Assembly (NCBI GenBank): GCA_018398765.1
Contig: JAHBMJ010001631.1
Span: 5,001-25,895 of the forward strand
DNA: 20,895 nucleotides
Source: Chromera velia
Lineage: Eukaryota; Sar; Chromeraceae
Reading direction: 5' to 3'
In this document: positions 1-9,503 of the stretch, one piece after another
Layout of the letters: every line of letters begins with the position of its first letter
Numbering within the stretch: the first letter of the stretch is position 1
Program-made: the position numbers and the translations under genes
The notes under the pieces: generated by a model
Database searches by the model: none
What the model saw: only the letters and a program-made list of their open reading frames with translations
Told to the model about the DNA's origin: nothing

Positions 1-241
1 TGCAGTCTAGTGAACAGTGCTCTGGCAAACCTGATGATACAAGACAAATCCTCCTGTTTCTCCTCCTTCGGAATCCATCCCCTATAGGAGTCTAGTGACA
101 TGGCTCCTCCTCCCACCACTTGTTCACCCCCCATTTCTATATTCTGTACTAACCACCCGTACCAGTGGTCACGCTTACACACCGGCACATACCAGAAGGA
201 CGCTGCTGCCACCCTTTCCATTAGTGATAAGCTCTGTTGCC
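1..241 (-). CDS. C48-like protease exon with His and Asp motifs
   Basis: This exon starts in phase 1 after the acceptor TGTGTGTAG at 242-250 and stays open to the window edge. It carries the DHW and LDS motifs of the Ulp1 catalytic core, about 28 residues apart. Confidence 0.5.
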
Positions 242-652
242 CTACACACACTCCCACCTAATGTGACAGTTATTCCTCCATTTCCATTCCCTTACCTCCT
301 TCTGGGAAGTAAGACGGGATCCAAGGCGTGAGAGGGACAATCAGTGGTAAGCTGCTATCCTCCTCTGCCGGTGCGGCTATGGTGGCTGCGAGAAGTTCGG
401 CAGTCATTATATGATCCTCAAAGAGGGATTTGGCCATCCATCCCCCTTTCCCCTCTTTCACTCCTTTCATGTATCTCGTCTGTACTTGCCCAAACACTCT
501 GACAAACCTGTTTATCACCTCCTCTTCCCACTTATCATCTAATTGAGTGTCCGCCCCCCCTTGCAGGGTTGGGGATGTCCTCTCCTCTCCATCCTTCCTC
601 TCTCTCTCAACTGTCCTCTCCCCACCCTCTCTTCCCTCTCTAAGACTTTTTC
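1..652 (-). CDS. C48/Ulp1-like cysteine protease, partial (runs off left edge)
   Basis: Two exons on the minus strand join cleanly. The upstream exon ends at 296 with a strong donor (GAG|GTAAGG), the intron is 295-242, and the downstream exon starts at 241 after TGTGTGTAG. Both sides are phase 1. The upstream exon contains a segment with TQLDDKWEEEVINRF, like the WLnDevIn helix that opens Ulp1 domains. The downstream exon contains VPVCKRDHWYGW and then GAMSLDSYRGW, matching the His-Trp and Asp-Ser catalytic motifs of C48 peptidases, which remove SUMO-like modifiers or process polyproteins. The catalytic Cys (usually in a DCG context) would lie to the left of base 1. The 5' end of the upstream exon is not resolved; its frame stays open to about 652. 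C48 domains occur both in host deSUMOylases and in mobile elements such as Mutator-like transposons, and this fragment cannot say which. Moderate confidence in the family, low in the gene boundary. Confidence 0.5.
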
Positions 653-976
653 ATGCCCCTCCTTATCCCCCTCCTGTGGTCTCCCTTTCACCTTTTTCCC
701 CTTCGGTACCTGGAGAATTATTGGAGATCCTACCCCCAACTCCCCTGCAGAAGTCTGTGGTGCTGGATCAGGTGGGGGGGCTGTGAGTGCAGTCGTTCCC
801 TCATTCCTTTCATGCAGTACATCCCTCCGTGCTCTCACCACGTCTACCAGATGTCTGGGGGTGAGCACTGCTCCTCCCTGGCCTCGCATAGTCCACCCTG
901 TCGTCTGTGTGCTCCCAGACATATCTTGATTCCCCCATTTTCCATCCCCTCCCTTCTCACAATTCCCTTTCCACAT
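539..976 (-). other. Open frame of uncertain status upstream of the C48-like gene
   Basis: An open frame of 145 codons rich in Gly, Arg, Glu and Pro. It includes an LTPRHLVDVVRARRDVLHER segment that looks protein-like and a good donor (CTCCAG|GTACCG) near 707, so a short upstream exon of the C48-like gene is possible. The phase does not match the next exon at any acceptor I could find, and the distal part is purine-rich low complexity. I do not claim it as coding. Confidence 0.15.
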
Positions 977-1947
977 CTTTCCAGTCTCTTCTCTTCAGCC
1001 AATCTCCTTCTTAAACAACAATCTCTTTCTCTCCCGTCTCAGCCTCAAATCGCTTCCTACTTTGCCTAGTAACTCCTCCCGTCTCTTCGGATCGTTCCTG
1101 AGTGTTCAGTCAGACCGTTTCCTATCATTCGATCTCATAGCCATCTCCTTTGAGCAACACCTTTGGGAGCGTTGATCTCTCCAAATTTTTCACTATTTTT
1201 CTTCTGTTTTGAGTTAGCAACAATCTTTTGAGTTTCTGAACTCCTTTCTACAGCCTGATCACTGTCAAAGACCGGAACAACGGAGAGGGAACACCAGACT
1301 CAGTCGAATGGTTGGTCCAGGGCTGGACATGGTACACAACAGATGGCTGAGAGGGGAGAGGCGGGAGAGACCTCGAATATGACAGTACCGTCTCAGGCTC
1401 TCAGGTTATGAAACAGGGTGGGCTTCAAGGCAGTGATAGTTAGATGGAACTGTCATGTGGAAGAGGTAGGGGTGAGGGGAAGAGGTGTAGTCAGGGAAGT
1501 AGATTTGACATCCTGCACAACTGAAGTTTTTCTAGACTGCCCCAGTGGAAGGGGGAGCAGATATGCATATGGGGTATGGGACTGACTCCGGAGGAGTGTA
1601 TCCCAGTGGATAGCCACAGCCCCGTGGTGGACGAAAGTCTACCGAGACTGCTGCGGGGGCGCGGCGCGCGTGCATGCCACCGCCTCAGGCCGGCCGCGTC
1701 TCAGTCTGAGCCATGCAGTCTTCTTGCAGTCCCTTTCCGTCTCTTTCCGCATCTGGACGTTGATGGAGGTCATCTTCAGCCCTTCATACCAGACTTGCGT
1801 CCCCAGACACTGTCACAAGGTGGGGTGTTCTCCCTGTCCTCTCTGTCATCGTAGCGTGCCCGGCCAACGAATTGTTTGGATGCTTGATGTTCCTGCATTG
1901 AAGTGACAACAGATTTTGCAGCGTATCTGCTGCACTTTTTTTGCAGG
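977..1947. other. Region between divergent genes, no supported gene
   Basis: I see no convincing coding exon here. The stretch would hold the 5' flank of the plus-strand NACHT-WD40 gene and probably that of the minus-strand C48-like gene. Short open frames exist at 1576-1906 on the plus strand but have no recognisable content; they may be 5' UTR. The last 17 bases look like a 3' splice site. Confidence 0.4.
1931..1946 (+). promoter_or_regulatory. Possible 3' splice site just before the start codon
   Basis: A pyrimidine tract followed by TTGCAG ends one base before the ATG at 1948. It has the form of an acceptor and suggests a spliced 5' UTR, or alternatively an upstream coding exon. No in-frame ATG lies upstream within this open frame, which supports 1948 as the start. 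Confidence 0.35.
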
Positions 1948-3046
1948 ATGGGTGCACGGTGCTGCTCGAATGCGCTGCGTTCAAGTCCCAGTCATCCAGC
2001 ATCTCGATGCTCCCACCGCTTCGACCCGCAGGACTCTCTCATCTCAGAGCTAGAGGATCCAGGATCTCCCAGTGCCATCGTGCTCTTTGCAGGAGACGGA
2101 GATGACCGATTGAATGAGATCAACAGACACTTGCAGGTAGCCAGTGAAGTCTTGCAGGATGTTGACACCCTTGCAGAGTCCTTCAGCAACATTGCAGACA
2201 GCAATTGGGTTCCGGGGATGCTGAGCAGCGTCGTGTTGAAAGAAGTAGGGCACTTCACCAGTGCTTTCTCAGATCTTGCACAGTCGCTTCCCTTTGTTGG
2301 AATTGCCGTGAAGCTCGTCAGCACCACGATTTCACAAGTGCAGAAAGTCCGGGACAATAAAGCTCAGGTCTTCCGGCTTGCAAGAGATATCAAGATTGTT
2401 GTTCGCTACTTTCCGCAGCATGTGGCTGCTCTTCGTGCCTTCACGCTGCCGGACGCGGATCCGGAACGGAGGGAGGAGGTCAAGGGTGCACTCGAACAGG
2501 TGGTGGAGGTGGTGGCGATTTACAGTGGCGTGATTCGGAAGTTCGCGCACAAGGAGGGACTTGCGAGAGTCGGAAACCTCCTGTCCCGATTTTTTTGCGC
2601 GGGCAGTCACGAGGATCAACTGAATGAGCTTGACAAACAGAAGACTTCAGCGATATTGAACCTTCTCAACCTCGTCACCGCAGCTCTTGCAAGGCATATG
2701 CTGAGCAAAGACAGGGACCATCATACCACAGTCGCTTTCACGGGCCAGCTCCCTCAGGATGCAGAGCGCTTTTTGCGGAATTTGGGAGTTGGGATTTCCT
2801 CACGAGTGGGGGTCGGTCTGCTGGCAAAGCAGCTGACAATCTTGGCCGGAGAGCTGGGGTTGGTTATCATGGACGACATGGCACCGGAATTCCAGAATGC
2901 GAAAGCTGAGATCCGGAAAAGGCTTTGTGAAGATGGACAAGGGGAGGGGGAGACCGAGGGACCGATCGCGCTGGTCCTGATGTCGTTCGTCGGTACTCAG
3001 CCAAGCTTGGAGGGAACTCTCAGGAGGTTGCTACGAGGAGAGCAAG
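1948..3046 (+). CDS. NACHT-WD40 gene exon 1: acylation motif and helical domain
   Basis: 366 codons plus one base, ending at donor AAG|GTCAGG. Begins MGARCC. The bulk is amphipathic helix, with LPFVGIAVKLVSTTISQVQK near residues 114-133 and further helices to about residue 250. A linker before the NACHT domain follows. Without the donor the frame would read into a hydrophobic tail and stop at 3189, which is intron sequence. Confidence 0.8.
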
Positions 3047-6000
3047 GTCAGGAAAGAAAAGCTTGGGAGCGAAAGAAGACTCTTGCTGTGTGTGTCTTTC
3101 CCTCGTATCTGATGTTTTCCCCTTTTCCATCCGGCTGTACGGTTCTCCTTTTGTTGTTTTCATTGTGTGCCGCTGCGACATTTGATTAATACGTGCAGCA
3201 CCACGCCCCCCCCTTATAGGGCAACAGGTGTGTCTGCTGGCACCTTTGCCGGCAGACCTGCTCTTCAGTGCTCTGAAGCCGATGACGGATGAAGTTCGCG
3301 CAGACGTCGACAGGCGGATGGGCAAATACCTCCCAGGCTCCCGTGAGTGGGTCTTTCGAGCCTTTCGCGAGTGGGCGGAGGACGAGAATCCAGGAAGTTC
3401 GAGGTCGCTCTGGCTTCAGGGAGTTGCTGGGATGGGGAAGTCGGTGATTTCGGCTGTTTTGATTGACACCTTCGGGCGCTCTGTTTCTGATGATGAGGAA
3501 GAAGGAGAACCTCAGGGGCAGACAAGGAATTTCCCTCGCATCATTGGACAGGTGTGTTTCTCCGTCGTGCTGTCTCATTTCCGTTCTCCCTCTCCGTCCC
3601 CCTCCCCTTTTGGGCTGCGGTCCTGTGGTAATGGCTTCCCCAGAGAGTGTGCCATTGAGCGGCCTCTGTATGTAATGTCCTTTCGACTGTAGATCCCGTG
3701 CGCGTCCTGCTCATTCTTCACGTGCATGCAAGTCCTCTGTGTCCACAATATCGAAACCCGTAATGACCCGCTCAGGGTCATCGCCACCCTATGTCAGCAG
3801 ATCTCCGTCCACTACCCAGCCGTCGGAAAGAAGGTCATCGATGATCTCCGGCGGCCAGACTCCGATGTTCTCACGGCACTGCAGGCCGTCGACTCTGCCG
3901 ATGCTACCCAGGTCTGCCGTGCCGGTCTGGAGCCCTCCCTTCGTCCACGTGCACTCACGCACCCTCTTTTTTGCTCATTCATCCGGCCATTCAACGAAGA
4001 GGCTGACCTGCATCTGTGTCTGTTTGTTATGTATGTCCGCCTGCCTCCATGCGAGCCTCGGCTCCCTGCCCCCTGTGTCCAACTCTCAATTTGTTAATCT
4101 CTCCCCACCATGGCCATGCGTTCAGACACTTGAACGCGTCTGAGTATGTGTCTTTGCGAACCTCATTGCCTGCAGGACGGAAAGTTTTGTGCCAGCATCT
4201 CGTTACATGCAGCGATGCGAACCCTGTTGCTCTCTTGTATTTGCCCTCCATGTCCTGTGCAGGTGGAGTTTGTTTTCGACCAGCTTGTGCTACTCCCCCT
4301 GAATGCATACCTTGACAATAATCTTGGGGGGGGAGGAAGTGGGGATGCAGGGACACCGCTGGTGGGGGAAGTCTCTCACACGCCCGTCATTGTGCTTGAT
4401 GCCCTCGACGAGCTACAGGCTGGTTCTGCTCGGTCTGCAATGCTGAAGCTTCTGAGCACGAGAATCCCTAAACTGCACAAAAAAGTCAAGTTCTTCATCA
4501 CAAGCAGACCGGAACCGGACATCGTCAAGGTATGTGAGTCGGTTGGCATCTTGTGCAAAAAGTATCTACCTCATGTTTGCAAGTGACGCATGGACTGCAT
4601 GCCATAGACAGGTTTTCTGCATGTGCACTTGGCAGGCCCACCCCAGCATAAAGGCCCTATGCTAGTCGACTGACTGCTGATGTCGTGTCTTAATTCCTCA
4701 CCCGTGGCTTTCTTCGATGCACGCCTGCAGGAGCTTGAGGAGAAATTGAAGGCTGAAAAACTTGACCAGTTTGACGAGAAAAACAAGGACGATCTTCGCC
4801 GGTATTGCACAGAGAGATTCATTCCGCAGTCAGTCGCTTACTCACTGGGATCTACATATCTGTGCAGAGAAGACGACTACATTCTCTTCTACCTGCTGTG
4901 TAGTTGGATTTGAATATGGGCGTTCTCAATTCAGACTCCTTCTACAAGCCGTTTTGTTTTTGAGTCCCCTGACAGTGAAAATTCGTTTTTTTCTCTTCTC
5001 AGCCTGCGGCCTGGCTTTTATAGAAAAGGCATTCATTTATCATAAGAACATCTTTCGCTAACTTTCCTGACGCATCAGACGACTGCTTGGACCCAATTTA
5101 TGCAGAAACACTTCCGGCGGAGAGATCATGGAGGAAAGCGCCCTGCAAGCACTGGTCGATGAGTTGGTGGAGAAATCGGCCGGCCTGTTTCTCTGGTTCC
5201 GGTACGCAGAAGAGGCTTTGGAGCGGTCGCGGAAGAGTGCAAGTCCGACTGAGCCACTCAGTGTGACCCCCCAAACACTTCTTATGGAGGGCTTTTACAG
5301 AGAGCAGATGGAGAGAATGGAGAGACGGATTGAGGGAGCGTTCGGAGAGGACCGCGACGGCTGCCAGCACGTAGTAGCTCTTCTCCTTCAGGTTCTAGCG
5401 GTCATCTGCATTCTGCGAGAACTTCCGCGCATGGCCGACCTTGGAAGACTCGCAGGGCTGACAGAGAACACTGCCGCCCTGGTGCTCAACCTGCTCGGTC
5501 TACTGTTTTCAACCGACAGTGACAAAGAGCCGATCAGAGCCACGCACAAGTCGGTTTTCGACTTTCTTCTGTCTCCTCGAGAGACGGAAAGTCTGAGGTG
5601 GAAGGTAGACATTGTGCAAGGGCACAGGACAGTGTGCAAGGTCTCTAGAGGTGCGCCCTCAAGGGTTCTGGGGCGGTCTGGTCGACCTCTCGACCGTTAC
5701 TCTGGCCCGCCTTCCGTCGAGGACATTCTCAGCTGTCACCCCAAAACAAACACGACGTGTCGCCATGCGTCTGCTGAGCGGACTCTCGGTGTCCCATTTA
5801 TCCGCTACTGTCTCTGTCACGGACTTGACCATCTGACGGATTTAGCCCGTCTGTGCTCATCAGAAAAGGGGGGAGATTCCGATGTGTTGATTGACGAAGT
5901 AACACAGTGGACCGCTCTGCTCCTGGAACGACGTGTAGAAAGCAATGCAACCTCACAAGTTTTAAGGCGGCACCTGGCAGAGAGGGAGGTGGAGGCATTG

Positions 6001-8523
6001 GCTGAACAGACAAAGACAGACTCTATAGTTTCTCCGGTTATCGTGACCCCCCTATTTTTTCGTCTCCTCACAGCAGTAGGAGGACTTTATGAGAGAGCAC
6101 GACCTTTGGGGTCCACTTTTGTGGACCTTCTCGCGGTGTTTTCCGCCCTGCCGCCTTTCCCCCCCGGCAGGATTGACGATCGCCGTCTATCATGCAGCAC
6201 GGCTTCATGCTCCGCGTTACCCCTGACGAAATCAGAGACCATTGCAAAGCTCCCCGACACGCCTGCATCTGCCTTTCCAAGCTCAGCCAACCTGAGAGAG
6301 CTTGCATTCCAGATGCGCAAGCTGTTTCTCCGGTTCGGTGCCTCAGCTCTCGAGCGCCGAAACCCTCTGTGGTTTCTTTCCCTCCTTTCCAACAGCCCGT
6401 CTCAGGCGTTTACGTTTGGGGTGAACCCTCGCACCTTCTCTCGAATTACTCCAACGTATTTCTGTCTCCCTCCTCCCCTCAACTTCGACCCGTGCGTTGT
6501 TGAAATGAGGGGACACCGTGAGTCGGTCAGGTCTGTGGCTTTCAGTCCAGACGGACGGACGCTCGCTACGGCAAGCGATGACAGGTCTGTGCGGTTGTGG
6601 GACGTGGGTTTCGGAAGGGAAGTGAAAACGTTGGAGGGTCATAAAGATTTGGTCAGCTGTGTCACCTTCAGCCCTGATGGGAAGATGGTTGGGACGGGGA
6701 GTTGGGACACAACGGCCCGTGTATGGGACGTTGAAAGTGGGGGGGAAGTGAGGAAATTTGTGAGACACGGGGACGGGGGGTACGTGAATGCTTTTGCGTT
6801 TAGCCCGGATGGAAAGATTGCTGCGACAGATTGCCGAGACAATACGATCCGCCTTTGGGAAGTTGAAACGGTGAAGGAGATGCAGCAGCTGGCCGGCCAC
6901 ACCCAAAGCGTCCGATGTATCGCTTTCAGCCCGAACGGAAAGATGCTGGCAACATGCAGTAAGGATCAGACGATCCGACTGTGGGACGTTGCTGCCGGCA
7001 AGGAAGAGAAAAAGCTAGAAGGGCACAGTGGGTGCGTGTACTCCATTGCGTTCAGTCCGGACGGACGGACGCTCGTCTCAGGGAGCAGAGACTCGAGCGT
7101 CTGTCTGTGGGATGTGTATGGCGGCACGGTAGTTAGAAAACTGGAGGGGCACCAACAGGCCGTCACGTCTGTTGCGTTTAGCCCGGGTGGGGAAGTAGTT
7201 GCGACGGGCAGCGATGACGCGACCGTTCGAGTTTGGGACGCTGTCACCGGTGACGAACTGAACAAGCTGCAGGGGCACAGGGGCAGTGTGCTCTGTCTCA
7301 CCTTTAGCCCAGATGGAAATGCGCTGGCAACAGCGAGCTGGGACAAGACAGTCCGGCTGTGGGACCTTGCAGCACATCAGTTGCCGGCAACTGCAGAAGG
7401 TCACCGCGGTCCTGTCAGGTCTGTGGCTTTCAGCCGAGACGGACGGACGCTCGCTACAGCAAGCGATGACAGGTCTGTGCGGCTGTGGGACGTGGGTTTC
7501 GGAAGGGAAGTGAAAACGTTGGAGGGTCATAAAGAATTGGTCAGCTGTGTCACCTTCAGTCCGAACGGAAAAATCGTTGGGACGGGGAGTTGGGACACAA
7601 CAGCCCGTGTATGGGACGTTGAAAGTGGGGGGGAAGTGAGGAAAATGGAGGGGCACGAGGGGTACGTGAATGCTGTTGCGTTCAGCCCGGATGGAAAGAC
7701 GCTTGCAACGTGTAGCAGAGACAATACGACCCGTCTTTGGCAAATTGAGACGGGAAATGAAATAAAGGTTTTGCAGAAGCTTGCAGGTGAACGGTGGAAT
7801 GTGTTCTCCGTCGCTTTTAGCCCCGACGGAAACACCCTCGCGACGGGGAGCGATAGCACTCCCGTACGCTTGTGGGATCTTTTGGAGGGCGGGGTGAAAA
7901 CTCCCGACGCGAGGTCCTTCGCGACGGGAAGCGGTGACGCTGCTGTCCAGCTGTGGGATGTTTTCGGGGACAGGGTAAGAAAATTGCACGGTCACAGGTC
8001 ATTCGTGCACTCTGTTGCTTTCAGCCTAGACGGCAAATTGCTTGCAAGCGGGAGCGATGATAAGACAGCCCGACTCTGGGATGTCGAGACAGGGGAGGGC
8101 GTAAGGGAGCTTGAGGGCCACGGGTTGTCGGTCAGAAGTGTTGCATTCAGTCCAGATGGAAGGCTGCTTGCCACCGGTAGCGAAGACGAGACGGCTCGCT
8201 TGTGGGAAGTCTCGACTGGGAAAGTTCTGATGAATTTGGAGGTCCACACTTCGTGCGTCTCCTCCGTTGCGTTCAGTTTAATGGGTACAATGCTTGCAAC
8301 GGGCAGCTCGGACGATACGGCACGAATCTGGTTTCTCACGGGGTCACTACTCTATCCGAGTCATGGTTTCCAACTTCCGTGCGGTTTTCTTGGAGGTGGG
8401 AGGGGGGAACTGCCGCAAGGCTTTGAGTGGGAATCCGTTAGTTTTTCTAGTAGTGGTTCCCGCTTCTATGCGACGTCTAACTTGGACGAAGGCCCTTTCC
8501 CCTGTCATGAGCGACGTCACTAG
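1948..8523 (+). CDS. NLR-like STAND ATPase: helical N-terminal domain, NACHT, WD40 propellers
   Basis: Six exons: 1948-3046, 3220-3551, 3693-3911, 4263-4529, 4731-4828 and 5106-8523, giving 1810 residues. The splice phases (1,0,0,0,2) all agree. Residues 1-6 read MGARCC, a candidate N-myristoylation plus palmitoylation site. Residues about 100-250 are all-helical, with a SLPFVGIAVKLVS segment followed by a charged helix, reminiscent of the MLKL/HeLo-type four-helix bundle. The NACHT core has Walker A GVAGMGKS (434-441), Walker B VIVLDALDE (592-600) and sensor-like FFITSRPEPD (627-636). A winged-helix-like stretch ends in THKSVFDFLL (near 817-826). WD40 repeats occupy about 1139-1751. By family knowledge, such signal-transducing ATPases are held inactive by the repeats and oligomerise after ligand binding. 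An immune or allorecognition role is inference. The least secure points are the exon 5 to 6 join and possible extra introns within 5640-6480. Confidence 0.88.
3220..3551 (+). CDS. NACHT-WD40 gene exon 2: Walker A
   Basis: The acceptor is a C-rich tract ending TTATAG; the phase 1 join to exon 1 gives a Gly codon. It encodes the pre-NACHT segment with RRMGKYLPGSREWVF and the P-loop GVAGMGKS. It ends at donor ACAG|GTGTGT in phase 0. Confidence 0.82.
3693..3911 (+). CDS. NACHT-WD40 gene exon 3: NACHT core
   Basis: The acceptor CGACTGTAG at 3684-3692 restores phase 0. Encodes NDPLRVIATLCQQIS, typical of the helix after the first NACHT beta strands (xDPxRVIxTLAxQLA in relatives). Ends at CCAG|GTCTGC. 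Confidence 0.75.
4263..4529 (+). CDS. NACHT-WD40 gene exon 4: Walker B and sensor
   Basis: Acceptor TCCTGTGCAG, phase 0. Encodes the EFVFDQLVLLPL helix, a Gly-rich loop, Walker B VIVLDALDEL and the FFITSRPEPDI strand. The donor CAAG|GTATGTG is near consensus. Confidence 0.85.
4731..4828 (+). CDS. NACHT-WD40 gene exon 5
   Basis: Acceptor GCCTGCAG, phase 0. Encodes a charged helix and DLRRYCTERF, the usual post-sensor (x)DIxxYxxxxL segment. The proposed donor GCA|GTCAGT is the only reasonable GT in the required phase. The end is therefore less certain than the start. Confidence 0.65.
5106..8523 (+). CDS. NACHT-WD40 gene exon 6: winged helix and WD40 repeats
   Basis: A long 3' exon. The acceptor is either TTATGCAG (start 5106) or CGCATCAG (start 5079); both keep the frame and differ by nine codons. 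It encodes EKSAGLFLWFRYAEEAL (typical NACHT C-terminal LVExSxGLFLWA), a helical region, THKSVFDFLL, and then WD40 repeats from 6505. Stop TAG at 8521-8523. The stretch from about 5640 to 6480 is poorly conserved-looking and contains intron-like tracts (for example TTTTTTCGTCTCCTCACAG near 6070), but the frame stays open throughout, so I leave it unspliced. Confidence 0.82.
6526..6763 (+). repeat. Direct repeat copy A within the WD40 array
   Basis: Covers WD repeats 1 and 2 and pairs with copy B at 7414-7651. By hand I count 13 mismatches in about 236 aligned bases, roughly 94 percent identity, far above the similarity of the other WD repeats to each other. Confidence 0.85.
7414..7651 (+). repeat. 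Direct repeat copy B within the WD40 array
   Basis: Covers WD repeats 8 and 9, offset 888 bp from copy A, then 882 bp after a two-codon length difference in the next repeat. It fits duplication of a whole seven-repeat propeller, or later gene conversion. Confidence 0.85.
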
Positions 8524-8636
8524 CCTGTCAAAATTTGGCTCTGTTTCTGCTCGTTCGTTTGGCCGTAACTTTGGCGGTAATGCACGCTGGAAGTAGTTCT
8601 GTTAGGGATTATTTTCAAACAAACAAAAAAAAAAAA

Positions 8637-8670
8637 CATCATCATATATCATCATCATCATCATCATCAG
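8637..8670. repeat. CAT trinucleotide microsatellite
   Basis: A short CAT/ATC array directly after a 12-base A-run, about 110 bp beyond the NACHT-WD40 stop codon. Confidence 0.85.
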
Positions 8671-8858
8671 ACAACTTTAATATACTAATTGGCAGCCGTC
8701 GTGTACGAACGGTCGCAAATAGCAGTCAGACCTTGAACATACAATAGGCATTTTAAGACTAGTTCAGAGATCATTGCTACCCCAAGAACGTTAGAAGAGC
8801 TCGCTTAGTGAGGCCACTCTAAGATTACTACTAGTAATTACTAGCTAGAAGCTAGCTA

Positions 8859-8899
8859 ATGATTGATTGATTGATTGATGATGATGATAATGATTGATA
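8859..8899. repeat. TTGA/TGA microsatellite
   Basis: Tandem TTGA units grade into TGA units and back to TGATTGA. Confidence 0.8.
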
Positions 8900-9047
8900 G
8901 GTTCCGCACTAGGCCTTCCCGCTATGTCTATCTGTTGCCAGAGCTAGCAGGGCTAAGAAGCTAGCTCGCAATTGCTTATAGGTATATACTATATCGATCA
9001 GTTTAAATCTAGGACCTTAAGTTGGCAGGCAACTATGAAAGAATTCG

Positions 9048-9365
9048 CTTTGCGCCTATAAGTATCGGCTAAAGAAGAAAAAAAAATCTCTCCAAACCCT
9101 TTACTTTTTTCCTTTTCTATTTTTTTTTTTCTTTTTTTTTTCTCAGTCAAACAACTATTGTTTGAGTGTTGCATAAGTCTAGGCACAAGTGTTGTTTATG
9201 TGTTGCATAACTGTTGCTGAGTGTTGTTCTAGGTGTTGTTCAAGGTTAAAAAGTAAAAAAAGAAAAAAAAAATATCTCCCTGGATCGCTTATTTTTTTTT
9301 TTTTCTTCTTTTTTTTTTTTCTTTAGCCGACGTCCGCCTAGCTTTGCGCTACTTATACAGGGGCT
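9048..9365. mobile_element. Putative MITE-like inverted-repeat element with poly-A/poly-T arms
   Basis: The left side contains TATAAGTA and TCGGCTAAAGAA followed by an A-run. The right side carries the reverse complement, TTCTTTAGCCGA-like sequence after a long T-run, then TACTTATA. Between them are two more A/T-rich arms and a degenerate GTGTTGTT-type tandem stretch (9168-9242). No coding capacity. The right arm has an extra 18 or so bases between the matching blocks, so the ends are imperfect and I see no clear target-site duplication. Confidence 0.4.
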
Positions 9366-9503
9366 AGTAAAGGGGTTCGCGCTGGTGAATGCTTACAGAA
9401 GTTCAAGGGCCTTCAGGGCTAGCTTCAGGGCTTGATGTCGCTGAGGTGGTTCAGGTCGATCTCCAGTGACAGCGTCGGTCGATCTCAGATCGAAGTATAG
9501 AGA

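Larger units (their letters stand above)
6505..8340 (+). repeat. WD40 repeat array, 14 complete repeats plus one truncated
   Basis: Units of about 42 residues follow LxGHxxxVxSVAFSPDGxxLATGSxDxTxRLWDV. By eye they start at 6505 and run to about 8340. The twelfth unit lacks its GH half. Repeats 1-2 and 8-9 are nearly identical in DNA, which points to a duplication of a seven-repeat block and to two seven-bladed propellers. Confidence 0.93.
8524..9040. other. AT-rich spacer with simple repeats, 3' of the NACHT-WD40 gene
   Basis: No gene seen. Holds an A-run and a CAT array at 8625-8670, a cluster of AGCTAGC and CTAGTAATTACTAG palindromes at 8830-8858, and TTGA/TGA repeats at 8859-8899. Probably includes the 3' UTR of the upstream gene. 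Confidence 0.5.

Noticed and set aside
543-1069. Overlapping plus-strand open frames at 543-1069
   Set aside because: Ser/Pro/Leu-rich translation of a pyrimidine-rich stretch, without domain signal, splice support or a consistent frame.
5003-5061. Possible extra exon after a strong acceptor at 5002
   Set aside because: All three frames reach a stop before any GT donor, so it cannot be an internal coding exon.
5641-5732. Possible intron in the long NACHT-WD40 exon (GTCTCTAG to TTCTCAG)
   Set aside because: Its 92 nt would shift the frame into an early stop. The unspliced frame stays open and leads into the conserved-looking VPFIRYCLCHGLDHL segment.
7078-7995. A 305-codon open frame on the minus strand opposite the WD40 repeats
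   Set aside because: It is the antisense shadow of the repeats, with a proline/serine-rich repeating translation tied to the WD40 codons.
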